NCBI GenBank assembly: GCA_949152475.1
Contig: OX424562.1
Coordinates: forward strand, 20,646,209-20,710,208
Length of the DNA: 64,000 nt
Source: Terebella lapidaria
Taxonomy: Eukaryota > Annelida > Polychaeta > Terebellida > Terebellidae
Reading direction: 5' to 3'
Part shown: positions 1 through 12,471 of the stretch, one piece after another
Layout of the letters: every line of letters begins with the position of its first letter
Position numbering within the stretch: the first letter of the stretch is position 1
Notes under the pieces: generated by a model
Seen by the model: the letters and a program-made list of their open reading frames with translations, nothing else
What the model was told of the DNA's origin: nothing
Databases searched by the model: none
Made by a program: the position numbers and the translations under genes

Positions 1-3000
1 TCCTGGGAAGAACGCCAACAAGATACTGCCTTGAAAACCGGGTCATTATATCCCAGCACTGCGTTCTTTCAGGTGAATATACACTCGTCCAGAAGTCTGG
101 CCTAAAAAATATATGAGGCGATGTTTAACAACAGTTTCCCTTTAAATTGCCTAAGTGAGGTGAACGCTCGCTGATTGGCTGAGCGAATTACTGTACACTG
201 CCCTTAATATATAGGCGTTTCTGAGATATATGAATTATATTTTGTCAGTAGGTAGTCTTATATGTATGTAATTGTGAAACGAAATATAAACCTGATATCC
301 CGATTCAATTCTCTGCTTCAGTCCATTTAATACATATGCTACATGTGCTGGGATTTGCCAGTCTGCCAAATTCTTAGAATTGAAATTGTTGAAAACTCAT
401 TGAGTTTTCATGCAAAAGCCTTGAAAATTTCAGGATGAGTATAGAATATAAGTGCAATTAGCATCAAGACCCAATCGTTGGTATAATTCAATGGCAGTTT
501 GGATTATTTAGTAAAGTAAGATTAAAGAAAACCGTGAATTTATCACACTAAAAACGGAAAATTATCTATAGAACCCATGTCAAACGTAACAAACCACTAA
601 TAATTTATTTAGAAAGTCAAGAATATCAAGGGGTTATTATTTGCATGCAACCTTGTGTCTCTAGAATGATGTCAGGATCAGGGGGCCTGCTTATGATAAG
701 CATGAGCTCGGCATAGGGCCGACCTCAATTCTTGTGATCTGGTCCGGTGGTCAAAATTTCCTAGTCCCTGACACCTGTAGAGGGCTGAGCTATTGAAATG
801 CATCAGTATCATTAATATTGTGCAAACAAATTGTAATTCAAGTCATAATTTAGCCGCTGAGGATAGTTAGAACATTTTTGTATGCCGACCGACCATGTGA
901 TTTATGTGTATTCCACAATTTTCTCCTTAACCACACAAAACACGGCAAATGAACATTGAATTAGGTCGGGAACCTTCAACTGTTACCTAGTCAAACAAAT
1001 TATGACATTTTTTGCGCTCCCAGGCCACGCAGAGTGAAAATTGTGTAATCAGTTAAGGCTACTGTATATTAATTATATTGGCCATTCAACTCAATGTTAA
1101 AAGATCTTACTTTGACGGTCCATAACACCTTCCTAAAAAAAAATCCCAGCCTAACCACTATGCTAGTTTTATCCCTCAACGTATTGGGCATCGCGTGGTA
1201 AGCATGAATATATTTGACGACACATGGGATTTTTCGCTATTCTGCCTTGAATGGACCCGGGGTGAAAATACCCAAAATTATGGGTACTGATGTCCATGCA
1301 AAACCCCTTTGATTTCCCAGCTCCTGGGAAGAACGCCAACAAGATACTGCCTTGAAAACCGGGTCATTATATCCCAGCACTGCGTTCTTTCAGGTGAATA
1401 TACACTCGTCCAGAAGTCTGGCCTAAAAAATATATGAGGCGATGTTTAACAACAGTTTCCCTTTAAATTGCCTAAGTGAGGTGAACGCTCGCTGATTGGC
1501 TGAGCGAATTACTGTACACTGCCCTTAATATATAGGCGTTTCTGAGATATATGAATTATATTTTGTCAGTAGGTAGTCTTATATGTATGTAATTGTGGAA
1601 CGAAATATAAACCTGATATCCCGATTCAATTCTCTGCTTCAGTCCATTTAATACATATGCTACATGTGCTGGGATTTGCCAGTCTGCCAAATTCTTAGAA
1701 TTGAAATTGTTGAAAACTCATTGAGTTTTCATGCAAAAGCCTTGAAAATTTCAGGATGAGTATAGAATATAAGTGCAATTAGCATCAAGACCCAATCGTT
1801 GGTATAATTCAATGGCAGTTTGGATTATTTAGTAAAGTAAGATTAAAGAAAACCGTGAATTTATCACAGTAAAAACGGAAAATTATCTATAGAACCCATG
1901 TCAAACGTAACAAACCACTAATAATTTATTTAGAAAGTCAAGAATATCAAGGGGTTATTATTTGCATGCAACCTTGTGTCTCTAGAATGATGTCAGGATC
2001 AGGGGGCCTGCTTATGATAAGCATGAGCTCGGCATAGGGCCGACCTCAATTCTTGTGATCTGGTCCGGTGGTCAAAATTTCCTAGTCCCTGACACCTGTA
2101 GAGGGCTGAGCTATTGAAATGCATCAGTATCATTAATATTGTGCAAACAAATTGTAATTCAAGTCATAATTTAGCCGCTGAGGATAGTTAGAACATTTTT
2201 GTATGCCGACCGACCATGTGATTTATGTGTATTCCACAATTTTCTCCTTAACCACACAAAACACGGCAAATGAACATTGAATTAGGTCGGGAACCTTCAA
2301 CTGTTACCTAGTCAAACAAATTATGACATTTTTTGCGCTCCCAGGCCACGCAGAGTGAAAATTGTGTAATCAGTTAATATATAGGCGTTTCTGAGATATA
2401 TGAATTATATTTTGTCAGTAGGTAGTCTTATATGTATGTAATTGTGAAACGAAATATAAACCTGATATCCCGATTCAATTCTCTGCTTCAGTCCATTTAA
2501 TACATATGCTACATGTGCTGGGATTTGCCAGTCTGCCAAATTCTTAGAATTGAAATTGTTGAAAACACATTGAGTTTTCATGCAAAAGCCTTGAAAATTT
2601 CAGGATGAGTATAGAATATAAGTGCAATTAGCATCAAGACCCAATCGTTGGTATAATTCAATGGCAGTTTGGATTATTTAGTAAAGTAAGATTAAAGAAA
2701 ACCGTGAATTTATCACACTAAAAACGGAAAATTATCTATAGAACCCATGTCAAACGTAACAAACCACTAATAATTTATTTAGAAAGTCAAGAATATCAAG
2801 GGGTTATTATTTGCATGCAACCTTGTGTCTCTAGAATGATGTCAGGATCAGGGGGCCTGCTTATGATAAGCATGAGCTCGGCATAGGGCCGACCTCAATT
2901 CTTGTGATCTGGTCCGGTGGTCAAAATTTCCTAGTCCCTGACACCTGTAGAGGGCTGAGCTATTGAAATGCATCAGTATCATTAATATTGTGCAAACAAA

Positions 3001-3697
3001 TTGTAATTCAAGTCATAATTTAGCCGCTGAGGATAGTTAGAACATTTTTGTATGCCGACCGACCATGTGATTTATGTGTATTCCACAATTTTCTCCTTAA
3101 CCACACAAAACACGGCAAATGAACATTGAATTAGGTCGGGAACCTTCAACTGTTACCTAGTCAAACAAATTATGACATTTTTTGCGCTCCCAGGCCACGC
3201 AGAGTGAAAATTGTGTAATCAGTTAAGGCTACTGTATATTAATTATATTGGCCATTCAACTCAATGTTAAAAGATCTTACTTTGACGGTCCATAACACCT
3301 TCCTAAAAAAAAATCCCAGCCTAACCACTATGCTAGTTTTATCCCTCAACGTATTGGGCATCGCGTGGTAAGCATGAATATATTTGACGACACATGGGAT
3401 TTTTCGCTATTCTGCCTTGAATGGACCCGGGGTGAAAATACCCAAAATTATGGGTACTGATGTCCATGCAAAACCCCTTTGATTTCCCAGCTCCTGGGAA
3501 GAACGCCAACAAGATACTGCCTTGAAAACCGGGTCATTATATCCCAGCACTGCGTTCTTTCAGGTGAATATACACTCGTCCAGAAGTCTGGCCTAAAAAA
3601 TATATGAGGCGATGTTTAACAACAGTTTCCCTTTAAATTGCCTAAGTGAGGTGAACGCTCGCTGATTGGCTGAGCGAATTACTGTACACTGCCCTTA
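1..3697. repeat. Tandem array of a ~1321 bp unit (about 2.8 units)
   Basis: The sequence starting at 1 recurs nearly identically at 1322, a period of 1321 bp. The second unit stops near 2373 (unit offset about 1053) and jumps to unit offset 204. From 2374 one complete but circularly permuted unit follows: offset 204 to the unit end (3491), then a restart at 3492 running to offset 206 at 3697. Copies differ by only a few substitutions (for example around 274/1595 and 2567). No long reading frame occurs. The left boundary lies outside the window. Function unknown; a satellite-like or young tandem duplication. Confidence 0.93.
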
Positions 3698-3838
3698 CAC
3701 AGTTTGGTGTATGGCTGGCCAAATAGGCCAAATTCGACCGGGTCAGTCATCAGCAGGCAATTGTAGGGGAAAATGGTTGGCCAAATGAGACATATTTGAG
3801 CGGATCATTCATCGGCAGCCAATTTTAGGAAAAAAAAG
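3698..3838 (+). repeat. Dispersed ~140 bp repeat, copy 1
   Basis: This stretch begins exactly where the 1.32 kb array ends and is nearly identical to 15557-15699. Both copies end in an A-rich run and both are preceded by TTA. The A-rich end suggests a short retroposon, but I see no clear A/B box, so the class is not assigned. Confidence 0.75.
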
Positions 3839-4591
3839 AACCAAAATATATTTATGGTAAAAAATTATTTCAGGTTTTGTGTTGAACTCGATGTTTTATG
3901 TCATCACATGATGTGAAAACGTGGAATCTCATCAAAAGTGGAATGGTTGCAAGGTCACATCCGACTACTGATCAAGAAAATAAGCAATCAAACGAAAGAG
4001 CGTAAACGAAAAAGAAGAAATGAATTCAATGTATATGATTAAATTATTTGGGAAATTCGCGAGTCCACTATTACCCGGTTCGACAGAAGGATGGGGTCAA
4101 TGAACCATGGCAGAAAATAAATGAATAAAATTTATAAAATATATCAGAATAGAGGAGAACCGGTCATATGTCGGCGTTTGAGAAGGCAGTCACGTTGGAA
4201 ATTGCTAAAGCTTTTCAGCTATTTTTGCCAGGTTTATCTGGGGCAGAAAAACTATTTTTACACCATTTTGTCGGTAAGGTAACAAGGAAACGCATAACTG
4301 TATCATATATCAGGATACGGTGGATAATGTATGTTTTTATCAGGATTTTAAACTGAATGGTTGTCAATTTTGTGTCACGCATCAACGAACACACTTGTTG
4401 TCGTCAGTTTGGTTAACGGCGTACCTGGTTTATCGATTTTTCTCCGTTTGGCCTCCACGGCCAGCAACCTGGTGGTTGTACGCATGTTATACAGTTTGTG
4501 TGAGCGTGCCTTAGCACAATACCTGTTTTATGTTTCTTCTGTCTGAGTTCATTATGGTTGTCGGTCTAGCAATACAACATTCTTCATAGTC
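3839..4591. other. Region upstream of the LINE ORF, no gene recognised
   Basis: About 750 bases hold only short open frames without recognisable domains. Part is probably the 5' untranslated region of the LINE that follows. I did not find an ORF1 or a clear 5' end of the element here. Confidence 0.4.
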
Positions 4592-7500
4592 GTGTGTGGT
4601 CGCGTTCGCAATGTAGAGTGTTATTGTACAATTGTACAATACACCTGCGTTGCGTCTTTCTATATTTTACTTCATACTCTGGTTGTTTGCTTTAAAATGG
4701 ATTTTCGCTTTACAAAAATTATTATCCTGTTATTAGTTTTCTTCATTGCCAGGAACAATCACCTGCAAAATGAACACCTGGATAATGCCAAATCTGAGGT
4801 AACTGGTGAACCAATGCCCATTAACTGGTTTGTGCTTGCCCGCTATTCTAGGACAAACTGCATACAGTTCCCTAGTAGTGTACGTGCGTTTGGATTGTCC
4901 GCATTGTTGATTTTGGCAGGTGACATCGCCTCAAATCCCGGCCCTGTTAACTTTGCATGTGGAAATTGTCGGTCCATCAGGAACAAAGGTCCGGCCATCG
5001 CGGACTTGGTCACCTCTGCCAAATGTGACATTTTTGGAATAACCGAGACGCACATCAGGACTAATGACACTGCATCATTTCTCAGTGAACTAACCCCTAG
5101 TGGATATAAACTCTTCCATTCCCCTCGCGTTGGAAAGACGGGCGGTGGTGTTGGTTTCCTGGTAAAACAAACTCTGGATGTCTCCCTGGTTGCAGCACCT
5201 AGTTTTGGTTCTTTTGAGAACATTGTCGTTTCTGTACGATGGCGTGATAACACATTGAATTTTGCTTCAATCTATAGACCCCCTGGTTCTGGTATTGCAG
5301 TTTTCCTGGAAGAATTTATGTCATTTTCTGGTTTCATATCGTCCCTGTCTGCCTCAACTATAATCAGCGGTGATTTCAACATCCACATTGATACCGTTTC
5401 AAACACCAGTTGTGATTTCAAATTGATGCTCGATTCCTGTAATTTTGTTCAACATATAAACTTCCCTACTCATATCCATGGCCACACTCTCGATTTACTT
5501 ATCACCCCATCGGATTTCACAGTGGAAAATTTGTGTAGGCTGGGTTGTTTAAGCGACCATTTCTGCATCAGTTGCACACTGGATATCGATTCAGCCCCTA
5601 AACCACCTAGTAAATACATAACATTTCGTCAGTATCATAAGATAAATCACGAAAAACTAAAACAAGATCTGCAAAATACTGCCTTCATTGTATCGCCTTC
5701 TGACAACGTTACCGAACTTTACGACCAATATATAAACAGCCTTTCCTCTGTAATTGATGCTCATGCACCACTAAAAACGAAATGTGTGGACAAACCCACT
5801 CCAGTTTGGATAACTCCGGAATATCGTGAGGCCAAACGGTTACGTAGACAGCTTGAAAGAACTTGGAGAAAAGTCCCATCTGTGCTGAATAGATCGAAAC
5901 TACGACGACAGATCAGTAAATGCAACTCAATCATAAACAATTCAAAACGAGATCATTACACTAATATTATTAAGAACAATTCTGATGATCCAAAAAAACT
6001 ATGGAAAGAAATGAACAATATTTTGCACAGGAAACATCAGGCTGCTTTGCCCGGAGGCAAAGATGACACGCTCCTTGCCAATATGTTTGGTTCTTTCTTC
6101 ACAGACAAAATCACACGTATACGAAACAATTTCACAAAGCAGCCTAAACAGACCACTTCACCAGCGATATCACCTGTTGAGTTCAATCACTTCGAGCCTG
6201 CATCTGAACAGCTTATTCGGAAAGTCATTCTCGATTCTCCTACTAAATCATGTATTCTCGACCCTTGGCCCACTTTCCTGGTTAAAGATTTTGTTGACAT
6301 TTTGGTACCATCTATCACTAAATTGGTTAACTGCTCCATGATGGAAGGTTTAGTGCCTAGTAGATTGAAACAGGCTGTAATTACTCCATTGCTTAAAAAT
6401 CCCTCGTTATCCAAGGAAGAGATGAAAAACTACCGCCCAGTATCGGGTCTATGTTTCATCTCCAAACTGGTTGAACGAGTGGTTGCATCCCAGATTAAAC
6501 AACACTTGGATAAAAACAATTTGGGTAATCCATTCCAGTCTGCCTACAAGAGCGGCCACTCAACAGAAACTGCGTTGTTGAATATAAAGAATGACATACA
6601 CATTTCGTTGTCAAAAAGCATGCCGACTGCTCTGGTATTACTTGATCTTTCGGCTGCTTTCGACACGATCGACCATACAGTTCTCTTGGAATGTCTATCA
6701 TCTTGGTTTGGCTTTGGTGGGACTGCACGCAAGTGGTTCTCGTCCTATTTGTCTGGTAGGGTCCAATCAGTTAAGGTTGGCGACAGCCTTTCAGAGCCCG
6801 CAGATATAAAATTTGGTGTTCCACAGGGATCAGTTCTTGGTCCCATTTTGTTTTCCATGTACACAACACCTCTACATAAAATAATCTCTGCACATAATAC
6901 GGTTAACTATCATTTCTATGCTGATGATACTCAGCTTTATATGCCACTCTCACAAACAAATTGTGCTACGGATCTAGTCACGCTCCAGGAATGTCTCAAA
7001 GATGTCCAAAACTGGATGAATGCAAACAAGCTTAAGCTCAATCCAGATAAAACTGAGTTCATCCTGTTTGGTACCAAGTCTCAAAGGGCTAAGATGGCAG
7101 ATTGTTTTCCAGTGGATGTTCTTGGAAATGAAATCAGTCCTACGGAAAGAGCACGCAATTTAGGTGTTGTTTTTGATTCTGATTTTTCATTCTCCAATCA
7201 GGTTGTTTCTGTTTGTAAATCATGTTTTGTGGGTCTTCGCGACCTAAGAAGGATCAGGCGTAATCTCTCGAAAAGCAATACAATTACATTGGCTAATGCA
7301 CTAGTTAGTAGTAGACTTGATTATTGTAATTCATTGTATAGGTCTTTATCCAGTCGGGATTTGAATAAGTTACAATGTGTTCAGAATACTTTGGCCCGCA
7401 TTGTCACTCGGACATCTAAGTTCTCTCATATTACCCCTGTTCTCAGGTCACTACATTGGTTGCCCATTAGGCACAGAATAGAGTTTAAAACCGCAACAAT

Positions 7501-7693
7501 TATTTATAAATCATTGCATACGGGACTACCTGCATATTTCAACGATCACCTAACTTGCTACACATGTAAAGTGAACACGAGGCGTGGCAATCCTGATAAA
7601 CTGTTCCTCCATGTCCCACTTTATAAACCTTCCATTAATAAATCAAAGGTTCAATTTCAAAACAGTTTGAGTTATGACGGCCCTTCACTTTAG
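4592..7693 (+). CDS. LINE ORF2-type polyprotein: endonuclease and reverse transcriptase, late nonsense codon
   Basis: The 1033-codon frame encodes the protein that nicks target DNA and copies the element RNA into it. Visible in order: a hydrophobic segment at residues 43-53; a 2A-like motif ending in NPGP at 115-118; an APE-type endonuclease from about 120 to 330, with an ITETH block, GDFN at 260-263 and SDH at 321-323; a linker rich in Lys and Arg; and a reverse transcriptase from about 560 to 860. The latter has DLSAAFD at 685-691, FGVPQGS, and catalytic YADD at 776-779. The stop TAG at 7691 sits where relatives usually have Trp. The frame then stays open for 31 codons to TAA at 7787-7789, so a single substitution explains the truncation. 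A second Met at 4697 would place the hydrophobic segment at residues 8-18 like a signal peptide and may be the true start. Confidence 0.9.
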   Translation: MCGRVRNVECYCTIVQYTCVASFYILLHTLVVCFKMDFRFTKIIILLLVFFIARNNHLQNEHLDNAKSEVTGEPMPINWFVLARYSRTNCIQFPSSVRAFGLSALLILAGDIASNPGPVNFACGNCRSIRNKGPAIADLVTSAKCDIFGITETHIRTNDTASFLSELTPSGYKLFHSPRVGKTGGGVGFLVKQTLDVSLVAAPSFGSFENIVVSVRWRDNTLNFASIYRPPGSGIAVFLEEFMSFSGFISSLSASTIISGDFNIHIDTVSNTSCDFKLMLDSCNFVQHINFPTHIHGHTLDLLITPSDFTVENLCRLGCLSDHFCISCTLDIDSAPKPPSKYITFRQYHKINHEKLKQDLQNTAFIVSPSDNVTELYDQYINSLSSVIDAHAPLKTKCVDKPTPVWITPEYREAKRLRRQLERTWRKVPSVLNRSKLRRQISKCNSIINNSKRDHYTNIIKNNSDDPKKLWKEMNNILHRKHQAALPGGKDDTLLANMFGSFFTDKITRIRNNFTKQPKQTTSPAISPVEFNHFEPASEQLIRKVILDSPTKSCILDPWPTFLVKDFVDILVPSITKLVNCSMMEGLVPSRLKQAVITPLLKNPSLSKEEMKNYRPVSGLCFISKLVERVVASQIKQHLDKNNLGNPFQSAYKSGHSTETALLNIKNDIHISLSKSMPTALVLLDLSAAFDTIDHTVLLECLSSWFGFGGTARKWFSSYLSGRVQSVKVGDSLSEPADIKFGVPQGSVLGPILFSMYTTPLHKIISAHNTVNYHFYADDTQLYMPLSQTNCATDLVTLQECLKDVQNWMNANKLKLNPDKTEFILFGTKSQRAKMADCFPVDVLGNEISPTERARNLGVVFDSDFSFSNQVVSVCKSCFVGLRDLRRIRRNLSKSNTITLANALVSSRLDYCNSLYRSLSSRDLNKLQCVQNTLARIVTRTSKFSHITPVLRSLHWLPIRHRIEFKTATIIYKSLHTGLPAYFNDHLTCYTCKVNTRRGNPDKLFLHVPLYKPSINKSKVQFQNSLSYDGPSL
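4919..4945 (+). other. 2A-like ribosome-skipping motif in the LINE ORF
   Basis: Residues 110-118 read GDIASNPGP, directly after a Leu/Ile/Ala-rich run and just before the endonuclease. The 2A consensus is D-x-E-x-NPGP. Here the Glu position is Ala, which is unusual and could weaken activity. 2A-like sequences at this position are known in some CR1/Crack-type LINEs of invertebrates. If active, the ribosome would skip between Gly117 and Pro118, releasing an N-terminal peptide and leaving the endonuclease-RT starting with Pro. Confidence 0.75.
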
Positions 7694-7789
7694 AATTCCC
7701 TACCAAATGATATTCGTTCTGCTCCAACCCTGTCTAGTTTCAGGCATCAGCTTAAGACGCATCTATTTCTGGATGCCTATCCCCCTTAA
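7694..7789 (+). pseudogene. Residual C-terminus of the LINE protein after the nonsense codon
   Basis: The reading frame of the LINE continues for 31 codons past the TAG and ends at TAA 7787-7789. It has the usual CR1/L2 tail: the NSLPNDIR block, then a short FRHQLKTHLF block. This shows the upstream stop is a point mutation rather than the natural end. Confidence 0.85.
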
Positions 7790-7935
7790 CCTTCTCAACA
7801 CAGCCGGTTGTCATCTCGATCACGAACTATTTCTGACCACGTTTTATGATATTGGTTATTAATCAGGACTGTTGCGCCTTAGAATTCGTTATACGAAATT
7901 AAGCGCTATAAAAGTTTGATATATTATTATTATAT

Positions 7936-9000
7936 TCCCTTCTATCTAAAGCTCCTTCAGTCATCAAACGTCGTTAGGTCAGATGGTAATTCAATATTTC
8001 CAACTTTAATATGCCAAAGTGAGTTTAAAACATTTCATAATGTTGTCTATTCTAATGTTTTTATTCGTCTTGTAAATCGGAACATGAAACCACACCAGAG
8101 CTAGTTGCAAATATGAGGACTTTGTCTATCGAAGTGCCCAGCTAGTCTCTAAACTGCTACGACAAGGATATGTTATACCAAGATTTATAGCTGCGTTTAA
8201 GAAATTCTATGGACGTCATCATGATCTGGTTGATAAATACACCAAACACATGTCTGCCATGCAACTAGATCTATTTTCATGTTAATTTTGGGGAATTCAT
8301 GACGGGGGCCACTAGTGGGGCAGGAAATGCTCACTCTTTCCGGAACACTTGATTTCACCTCCTAATGGCCATTTTTGGGTTTTCATGAGTTTCCCTGTCA
8401 TTTTTGTTTTCTCTCACTTCGTATGCCTGATATGACTTTCTGTGCCCGGACTATGTTTTGCTTGCTCGGAATACTTAATACTGGGTATTGATTCCACGTC
8501 TATCCAATATACCCCATACTACACCGAAACTATCATTTTCCCCACGCAAATAACACTTTATATACTCCTAGGCATTATATAAAAATAGGCATACGGGTCT
8601 CACATACAATCTGTTAAACTTTTGCCCACAATTTCTCTCACATGGCGAAACAAACAATCACACGTAAATCGGAACCAAACCGCCGTAAACCAATTTGTAG
8701 GGAACGGATAGTCCCCCGTGCTGTTGGTAACAGTTGAGCGTGAAGAGGTTGACTTCAGTTAGCTATGCAACTTTCCAACTCCGATCTACCAACTTTAAGC
8801 CCCGTCCCCTCCACCCCCCTAGATCATGCTAAAGGGACCTGTCAAATGCCAACACAATTCGAGGGAGGTTTTGAGGATTACACGAGTTTTGGGATTAAAT
8901 CAACAGGAATGTTATGTGTCTGCGTGCATCCATACAGAAATAACGCACCCACACCTTTATGTGTACAGAGACATATCTGTTCTTTTGTCAAAATCCCTAC
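7936..9000. other. No gene recognised
   Basis: AT-rich sequence with only short, low-information frames. I see no domain, RNA gene or clear repeat boundary. Confidence 0.4.
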
Positions 9001-9013
9001 GCGATGAGAAACA

Positions 9014-9302
9014 TGTCAGTTACGATGTTCTGCCGGTCTGGGATGTGCAGATATGATGTTCTACTGGCATACACTGTTCAGTTACGACATTCTGCCGGGA
9101 ATCTGTGTCATATACGACATTCTGCCTGGTTGCATACATAGGAGTTGTCACTTACGGTGTATTTTAACATTTGCATATTTCTTTGTTCATAAGCTGATCT
9201 GAAGCACAAAGCGAAGCGTACATATCCGCGTCGTTACACAGAATGAAATGAAGCCCTAAAACGATTTTGTCCAAAAATGTCACTTACGACGTTCTGCCTT
9301 TC
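9014..9302 (+). repeat. Irregular repeats of a TTACGAC-TTCTGCC motif
   Basis: A ~20 bp motif centred on TTACGAYRTTCTGCC recurs four times at irregular spacing between 9014 and 9128, and once more near 9283-9300. The spacing is not constant, so this is a degenerate motif cluster rather than a clean minisatellite. No function assigned. Confidence 0.5.
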
Positions 9303-12294
9303 ACCCGTCGATATGGAAGTTCGTAAGCATCGGCCGATTTCTGAAATGGGATCTACCGTTTTGGTCGACAATGCTATCTATGAAAGGTCGAACTATCATA
9401 CCGGACATGTATAAATATGTCTTCTTCAGATCAGTGTTCACAAAACCAACTGAACATTTAATGGTTGTACATTTTCATCTTTTTCTAACTCTTGTAGTGG
9501 ATAGTATCATCATGAGCTCAACCATTCATTACACATCATGATGTCATTAGAAAAAACAGGATATCACTCGCAACATAATTATGTAAGACAAATAGATAGT
9601 AATCATCTGAGAGTAGCCTTTAATTTCCGCTCAGTGAGTCTGGCGAACATCCCGCCTTGAATGGCTACATTTAAGGACGAATTGCACGTAAAATCCCGAA
9701 TCTGGAACGCGCCAGTTCTCCATTCACTTATAATGTAAATATAAAGGTAACAAAATCATGAACTTGCAAACATCCATTTGGCACCAGAATTTACTGTGGC
9801 GACCTATAGCCATCAAGGATCACCAACCGAGACTTGGTTCTTGGCTAAATATGATTAATTGTCTGATAATTGTCATTTTCAAATGTCATTTTGTGACTTA
9901 TTTCTCAAAAGACAAGGTACACTCAAAACATGCCCAACGGCAGGATTATCTTTTACTGCAGACAACTAGTAATGTTAGTAAAGGTCACTGGTTGGTTGCG
10001 CTCGGGTGCACCAAATCCGCCTATTGTATTCCTCTCGCAAAAATTCAAGTCGTATATATGCATCTATTATTGGATGGTCACACAACAAAGCGTACATACC
10101 AACAACAGCTTGTTTGTAACGCTGAAGATACTATGCGTTGTTTGCTGGCGCGTGTAAAAGTGATATCTATAATCATCAATTTGTACAATCGCTGTGACAC
10201 TTTTTATAGAACCATGTCTCGGTTCATCATCCATGGCTATACATATCTCTGTTAATGAAGTTTCAAGAAGAAGGGTTGGGTAGTCTTGATGATTTTGTTA
10301 CCTTTATGTTTACATTACAAGTGAATGACAGAGCGACTCACCGCAGTGTTTGGTCTGTTACCCGCAGTCAATCCTTAATAACAACTTGATCATCAGCGAC
10401 GTGAGTATGTAGCTCTCTTGGTATAGTTTTATAAATATTTTTTTGTGAGTACACGTGTCTTCAATATATCTTCTCATAGCACTGCAAATAAACGCAAGCA
10501 AAAAGTGATTTCAACACAAAGACACTTGTCATCGTGAACATAAATGGAACGTTATGTTCCCACGCCAAGATATTCATTATCTCGTAATGACACAAGATAT
10601 TCTCTCCATTATACATAACGTGTGGGATGTTCACATGTGTAAACATATGTATGAATGAGCTTCCTCATCACAAGGTTAGTAAATTCCATGGTAGAATGAG
10701 TTGAATTCTAGCTCCAGCTTTTCATCATGTTTCGAGGAACTAGTCAAACGCTAATTAGCCCTGGTGGAGACAACAAATCAAATATCCGTTATATATGTAT
10801 ATTGTATTGATGAGAATGTATTAATGAGTCCATTGCTTGTCTACAACATCTCATCAGTGAATCAGTTTAAGATAATGAAATCCTGGTTTTGTGTTTCAGG
10901 GAGTCGGCAATATTAATAAGATATCTATTGTAGTGATACCACAAGAAAACCCAAACACATAAAGGTTTGCTTCAAAGTGCAGTCTGCAAATTGATGGAAT
11001 CTTCCACATGTCCATCAAATCAGTGACAGAGGATTACTTTGTTGTTGACTCTGTTGCACTTGGAAGGGTCTACCTGTGACTTCGGAAGGATGCAATCGTG
11101 ACGTCATACATAAAACGAAATCCTAGCACTGGCAATATTTACAGTGACCGTCGTGCACTCATGGATAATATTGGATGTAGATAAAGTATAGTCAATAGTC
11201 TTAAAATGTCATATTTGGATAATGGATTGACTTTTTTTTTCAAACTGGTTTCTGGTCTGCACTCTTGATTGATTTGAACCATACATCGACATTAAAACCT
11301 GGCAACAATGTGTTTTGCAGAATAGTGCCTATCAGGAGTAACGTTGAATGGCAGATGTGTAATTGGATAGGCATCGTAGGGCAAAGTGTATCTCGATATT
11401 TCTCGTGTTTCATCGGTGATATTAGGACGTGTATCCTAACCTTGAGTGGAACTTAACAAGTTCGGTCAATATGCCTGTCACCAAGGACCAATTAACCATC
11501 TATTTCATGCTTACTATGATAATCACTACAATTTGTTGTGCACATATATGCTGCTTTATTTTGCCTACTCGAAGTTTCTCTTAAAGCGCTAAGTACACGT
11601 TAGTGAATTATTTGTGTGGGGAATACTCACACTGATAAGCTGTGGAAAACGGGTGTACTCAGAAATGCGATGTCGTTGTAATGTTGGTTTTTATTACTAG
11701 ATTCAGAGAAGGTAAAGTCACTTGATGCGTCCCATGGCTGGTTTCACAATGTCAAAGGATCGGCACGCTCAATCCTTTATGCCCAGTGTATTACAAGCGA
11801 GAGGAGTGAGCGATAGCTCGAGAGTATGGACAGAAGTGATACCCGGTTGATTGAATGCACACCGTAGATATGTACTTATTCTCAAATTCAGCCGCCACGC
11901 CAATGTGCACGTGAATCGGCGAAAGTGACGAAAAAATAGCTCCCTTCGACGAAAATATTCGTCAGATTATAATAATTAACTGAATTATTTATGTCGAGCT
12001 CTGTAGAACACACGTTCAAAGTATTTTCTCTTCGAAATCAGGTTTTTCCCCCAGTCGAAGAGTATTTCCCCCATGGGAATCTCAGAGAGCGATTACGAAG
12101 TCTCCCCTGCGGGGAAACAACAATTCACCGAGGGTTTATATCAATCTGTATTTGCAAAACTACCAAATTTTGCCCCTTTTCTGTAGTCAAAAGTTCCTTC
12201 TTATCATTTACAGAACCTACACGACAATTTCCAGTGATATCCATTGGAATTGCTGAGTCATTGATTGATTGCACGTCATGATCATGTAACTGTA

Positions 12295-12471
12295 ATGTAC
12301 CAGTTCAACCTGTTAACACTCATATGTACCAGTTTAACTTGTTAACACTCATATGTACCAGTTTAACTTGTTAACACTCATATGTACCAGTTTAACTTGT
12401 TAACACTCATATGTACCAGTTTAACTTGTTAACACTCATATGTACCAGTTTAACTTGTTAACACTCATTAT
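12295..12471 (+). repeat. 29 bp minisatellite, six copies
   Basis: A 29 bp unit containing TGTACCAGTTTAAC and TTGTTAACACTCAT is repeated six times. The first copy differs at a few bases; the rest are nearly identical. It lies inside copy A of the segmental block and is not expanded in copy B, so it grew after that duplication. Confidence 0.95.

Larger units (their letters stand above)
4592..7935 (+). mobile_element. CR1/L2-group non-LTR retrotransposon, nearly full-length
   Basis: One long ORF carries an apurinic endonuclease followed by a reverse transcriptase, the order typical of CR1/L2-group LINEs. After the ORF comes a short 3' untranslated region of about 140 bp. It ends near 7921-7935 in an ATT-type microsatellite tail, as these LINEs do, rather than poly(A). 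The final coding codons also fit CR1/L2 proteins. The 5' boundary and target-site duplication were not identified. One nonsense codon at 7691 breaks the ORF near its end, so this copy is probably inactive but young. Confidence 0.85.

Noticed and set aside
4843..5253. 136-codon minus-strand frame
   Set aside because: Shadow of the LINE endonuclease region. No domain in this reading.
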